Shown: in pieces, positions 62,486 through 64,000 of the stretch
Layout of the letters: each line of letters opens with the position of its first letter
How positions within the stretch are numbered: the first letter of the stretch is position 1
Assembly (NCBI RefSeq): GCF_041431415.1
Contig: NZ_CP107845.1
Coordinates: 5,518,001 to 5,582,000, forward strand
Direction of reading: 5' to 3'
Source: Streptomyces sp. NBC_00513
Lineage (GTDB): Bacteria; Actinomycetota; Actinomycetes; Streptomycetales; Streptomycetaceae
DNA: 64,000 bases
Made by a program: the position numbers and the translations under genes
The notes under the pieces: model-generated
Database searches by the model: none
The model's input: only the letters and a program-made list of their open reading frames with translations
Told to the model about the DNA's origin: nothing

Positions 62486-63754
62486 ATGGCGATGGCCGAG
62501 GAAGACCGTCACAGCCGACGGCTGGCCTGGTGCGTGGCGCACCTGCTGCGCCACGCACCGGACCCCGTCACCACCGACCTGACGGGCCGGCTGGACGACA
62601 CCACCCGCAAGTACCTGCTCCGCGACGAGTACCTGCCCGCCTCCCTCGTCACGCTCGTGCTGCGGCACGGCAGCGACGAGGACCGGCGGACCGTCGCCCG
62701 CAACCCGCGCGTGTTCGGGCGCCCGCTGCCGGGCCTGCCCGGACCCGCGCGGTACGCGGACCGCCCCGCGCCCGGCCCGGAACTCCTCGCGGCCCTCGGC
62801 GTCGGCCCCGGACCGCTGGACACCGACGAACTGATCGGGCTGCTGCGCGCGCACGGCGCCCGCCCCCGGCTCCCGCTCACCCTGCTGCGGCTGCCGCATA
62901 CCCTCGACCCCGCACTGCTGCGCGCCCGGCACGCCCGCGACCCGTTGCCGCCCGGCGCGATCGAGGCGCTGCTCCTGGTCGGCGACCTGCCCCTGGACGT
63001 GTCCGTCGCGCTGCTCGCCGGCACACCGGGGGAGACGTACGGGCGCCGCTGGTACCGCCCCGCCGTACGGGCCGTCCGGATGGGGCTCCTGACCTGCGAC
63101 GAGCTGGTCTCCCGCGTGACTCCCGCCGGGCGGACCCTGCTCCTGGCGGACCTGTCCGCCGGTCCGGGCGGGCTGCGCTGGAACGTGCCCGAGCAGGCCG
63201 AGGTCCGGTCCGCCGTGCGCCGGGTGCTGCGACCCACCCTGGGTGACGACCCGCGCTGGTGGCCGATCCTGAGCCGGCGTGCCGTCGGCTTCGGCGGCAC
63301 GCTGCCCGAACTGGTCGAGGTGGTGGCCGCGCGGGAGACGCCTCCGGCCGGTGTCCACACCGGCCCCGAACCGGTCGGCGGGGTGGAACGCGAACTGGCC
63401 CTGGTCAGCCTGGCCGTGCCGATGGAACAGGTCAGCGAGGACATTCGATGGGTCCGTGACTGCCTCGACCGGGGCCTGCTCACCGGGGCCGACGTGATCC
63501 GCCACAAGGTGCCCGCCTGCTGGGCCCTGGACGAGGACCACTGGCTCGGCGACATCGACCACCCCGACCGCCACGACCGTCCCGAGGCCGTCCACGCGGC
63601 CCGCGCCGAGGCGGACCGGCTGTTCGCCGAGGCCCTCGGCGCGGACGCGGACGCCTGGTGGCGGGCCGCCCGGGCGCTCCCCGACTTCGCCGGGACGCTG
63701 CCGGAGCTGTTGGCCGGTGTGATTCAAGGGGACTCCGTGTCCAACCGCACCTGA
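62486..63754 (+). CDS. Protein of unknown function
   Basis: This 422-residue soluble protein is rich in Arg, Leu, Pro and Asp and has HEAT-like helical stretches but no signal peptide, membrane segment or catalytic motif I can recognise. Tryptophan pairs occur late (DPRWWPILS and [13 protein letters not shown]). It ends 20 bases before dxr. Start ATG 62486 is tentative; ATG 62492 is next. Confidence 0.6.
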   Translation: MAMAEEDRHSRRLAWCVAHLLRHAPDPVTTDLTGRLDDTTRKYLLRDEYLPASLVTLVLRHGSDEDRRTVARNPRVFGRPLPGLPGPARYADRPAPGPELLAALGVGPGPLDTDELIGLLRAHGARPRLPLTLLRLPHTLDPALLRARHARDPLPPGAIEALLLVGDLPLDVSVALLAGTPGETYGRRWYRPAVRAVRMGLLTCDELVSRVTPAGRTLLLADLSAGPGGLRWNVPEQAEVRSAVRRVLRPTLGDDPRWWPILSRRAVGFGGTLPELVEVVAARETPPAGVHTGPEPVGGVERELALVSLAVPMEQVSEDIRWVRDCLDRGLLTGADVIRHKVPACWALDEDHWLGDIDHPDRHDRPEAVHAARAEADRLFAEALGADADAWWRAARALPDFAGTLPELLAGVIQGDSVSNRT

Positions 63755-63774
63755 GTTGCGGCAACAATGGGAGC

Positions 63775-64000
63775 ATGAGCGACAGCCCAGCCCCCCTCGC
63801 CGATCCGCACCTCCTCTTCGACCCCGCGGTCGGCCGCCGGGACATCGTCATCCTCGGGTCGACCGGGTCCATCGGGACCCAGGCCATCGACCTCGCCCTG
63901 CGCAACCCGGACCGCTTCCGCGTGACCGCGCTGTCCGCCGCCGGCGGGCGCGTCGCGCTGCTGGCCGAGCAGGCCCGGCTGCTGCGGGTCGACACGGTCG
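63775..64000 (+). CDS. dxr: 1-deoxy-D-xylulose 5-phosphate reductoisomerase (partial)
   Basis: The first 75 codons are present and the gene runs off the window end. After a short leader, [20 protein letters not shown] is the NADPH-binding start of Dxr, which converts DXP to MEP in isoprenoid synthesis. ATG 63775 is chosen because it precedes the motif by 24 residues, as in other Streptomyces. Confidence 0.93.
   Translation, partial: MSDSPAPLADPHLLFDPAVGRRDIVILGSTGSIGTQAIDLALRNPDRFRVTALSAAGGRVALLAEQARLLRVDTV

Overview
The window is high-GC actinobacterial chromosome and is almost certainly Streptomyces. The gene order (tandem type I signal peptidases, Nudix, DUF2469, yraN, comM/yifB, dprA, whiG, rpsB, tsf, pyrH, frr, cdsA, rlmN, ending in dxr) and the close match of the encoded WhiG, Frr and Lrp/AsnC proteins to Streptomyces proteins as I remember them both point there. 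Codon use, GTG starts and ATGA/GTGA start-stop overlaps fit. No tRNA, rRNA or CRISPR array was seen.

1-2.9 kb is the conserved lepB-lepB-nudix-DUF2469-yraN block. At 2.9-8.0 kb an approximately 5.1 kb element splits yraN. It carries a translationally coupled operon (tyrosine recombinase, small XRE-type DNA-binding protein, and a 762-residue protein with nine tandem zinc ribbons ahead of what looks like a catalytically dead recombinase fold), then a PadR-type regulator and a membrane protein behind a perfect 19-bp inverted repeat. An intact comM follows. At 10.5-16.06 kb a second element, approximately 5.5 kb, splits dprA. It carries two full tyrosine recombinases arranged like TnpA/TnpB of Tn554, a hairpin-rich spacer, a small membrane protein and an ECF-type sigma factor. 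Both host genes can be rebuilt in frame by joining their halves, so both insertions look precise. Two apparently unrelated recombinase elements therefore hit the same small DNA-processing operon either side of comM and upstream of the sporulation sigma gene whiG. This is the most unusual part of the window.

16.6-24.7 kb returns to the core: whiG, a TetR regulator, a secreted M23 protein, rpsB-tsf, pyrH-frr-cdsA, rlmN. 24.8-28.8 kb is a TPP riboswitch followed by a thiamine-type ABC importer (ThiB, ThiP, ThiQ). 28.9-32.8 kb is on the minus strand: a DMT exporter, a LOG-family protein and a two-gene ABC system.

33-60.2 kb is dominated by polyamine and GABA breakdown: an omega-aminotransferase and an Lrp/AsnC regulator, two aminobutyraldehyde-type dehydrogenases, two spermidine/putrescine-binding lipoproteins, PotA/B/C transport proteins, a PuuB-like oxidase, GabT, a PucR activator and a further aldehyde dehydrogenase. 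Polyamines would be imported, oxidised or transaminated to aminobutyraldehyde, then taken through GABA to succinate semialdehyde. Embedded in this are a GDPD, an adenosine-deaminase-family enzyme, a DUF4190 protein, Nudix and NADAR proteins, a GH18 chitinase with a DasR-like operator, a PAP2 phosphatase and a VirD4-like ATPase. The window ends with an acyl-CoA dehydrogenase, an unrecognised 422-residue protein and the start of dxr.

All calls come from reading the sequence and recalling families. No database search was run.
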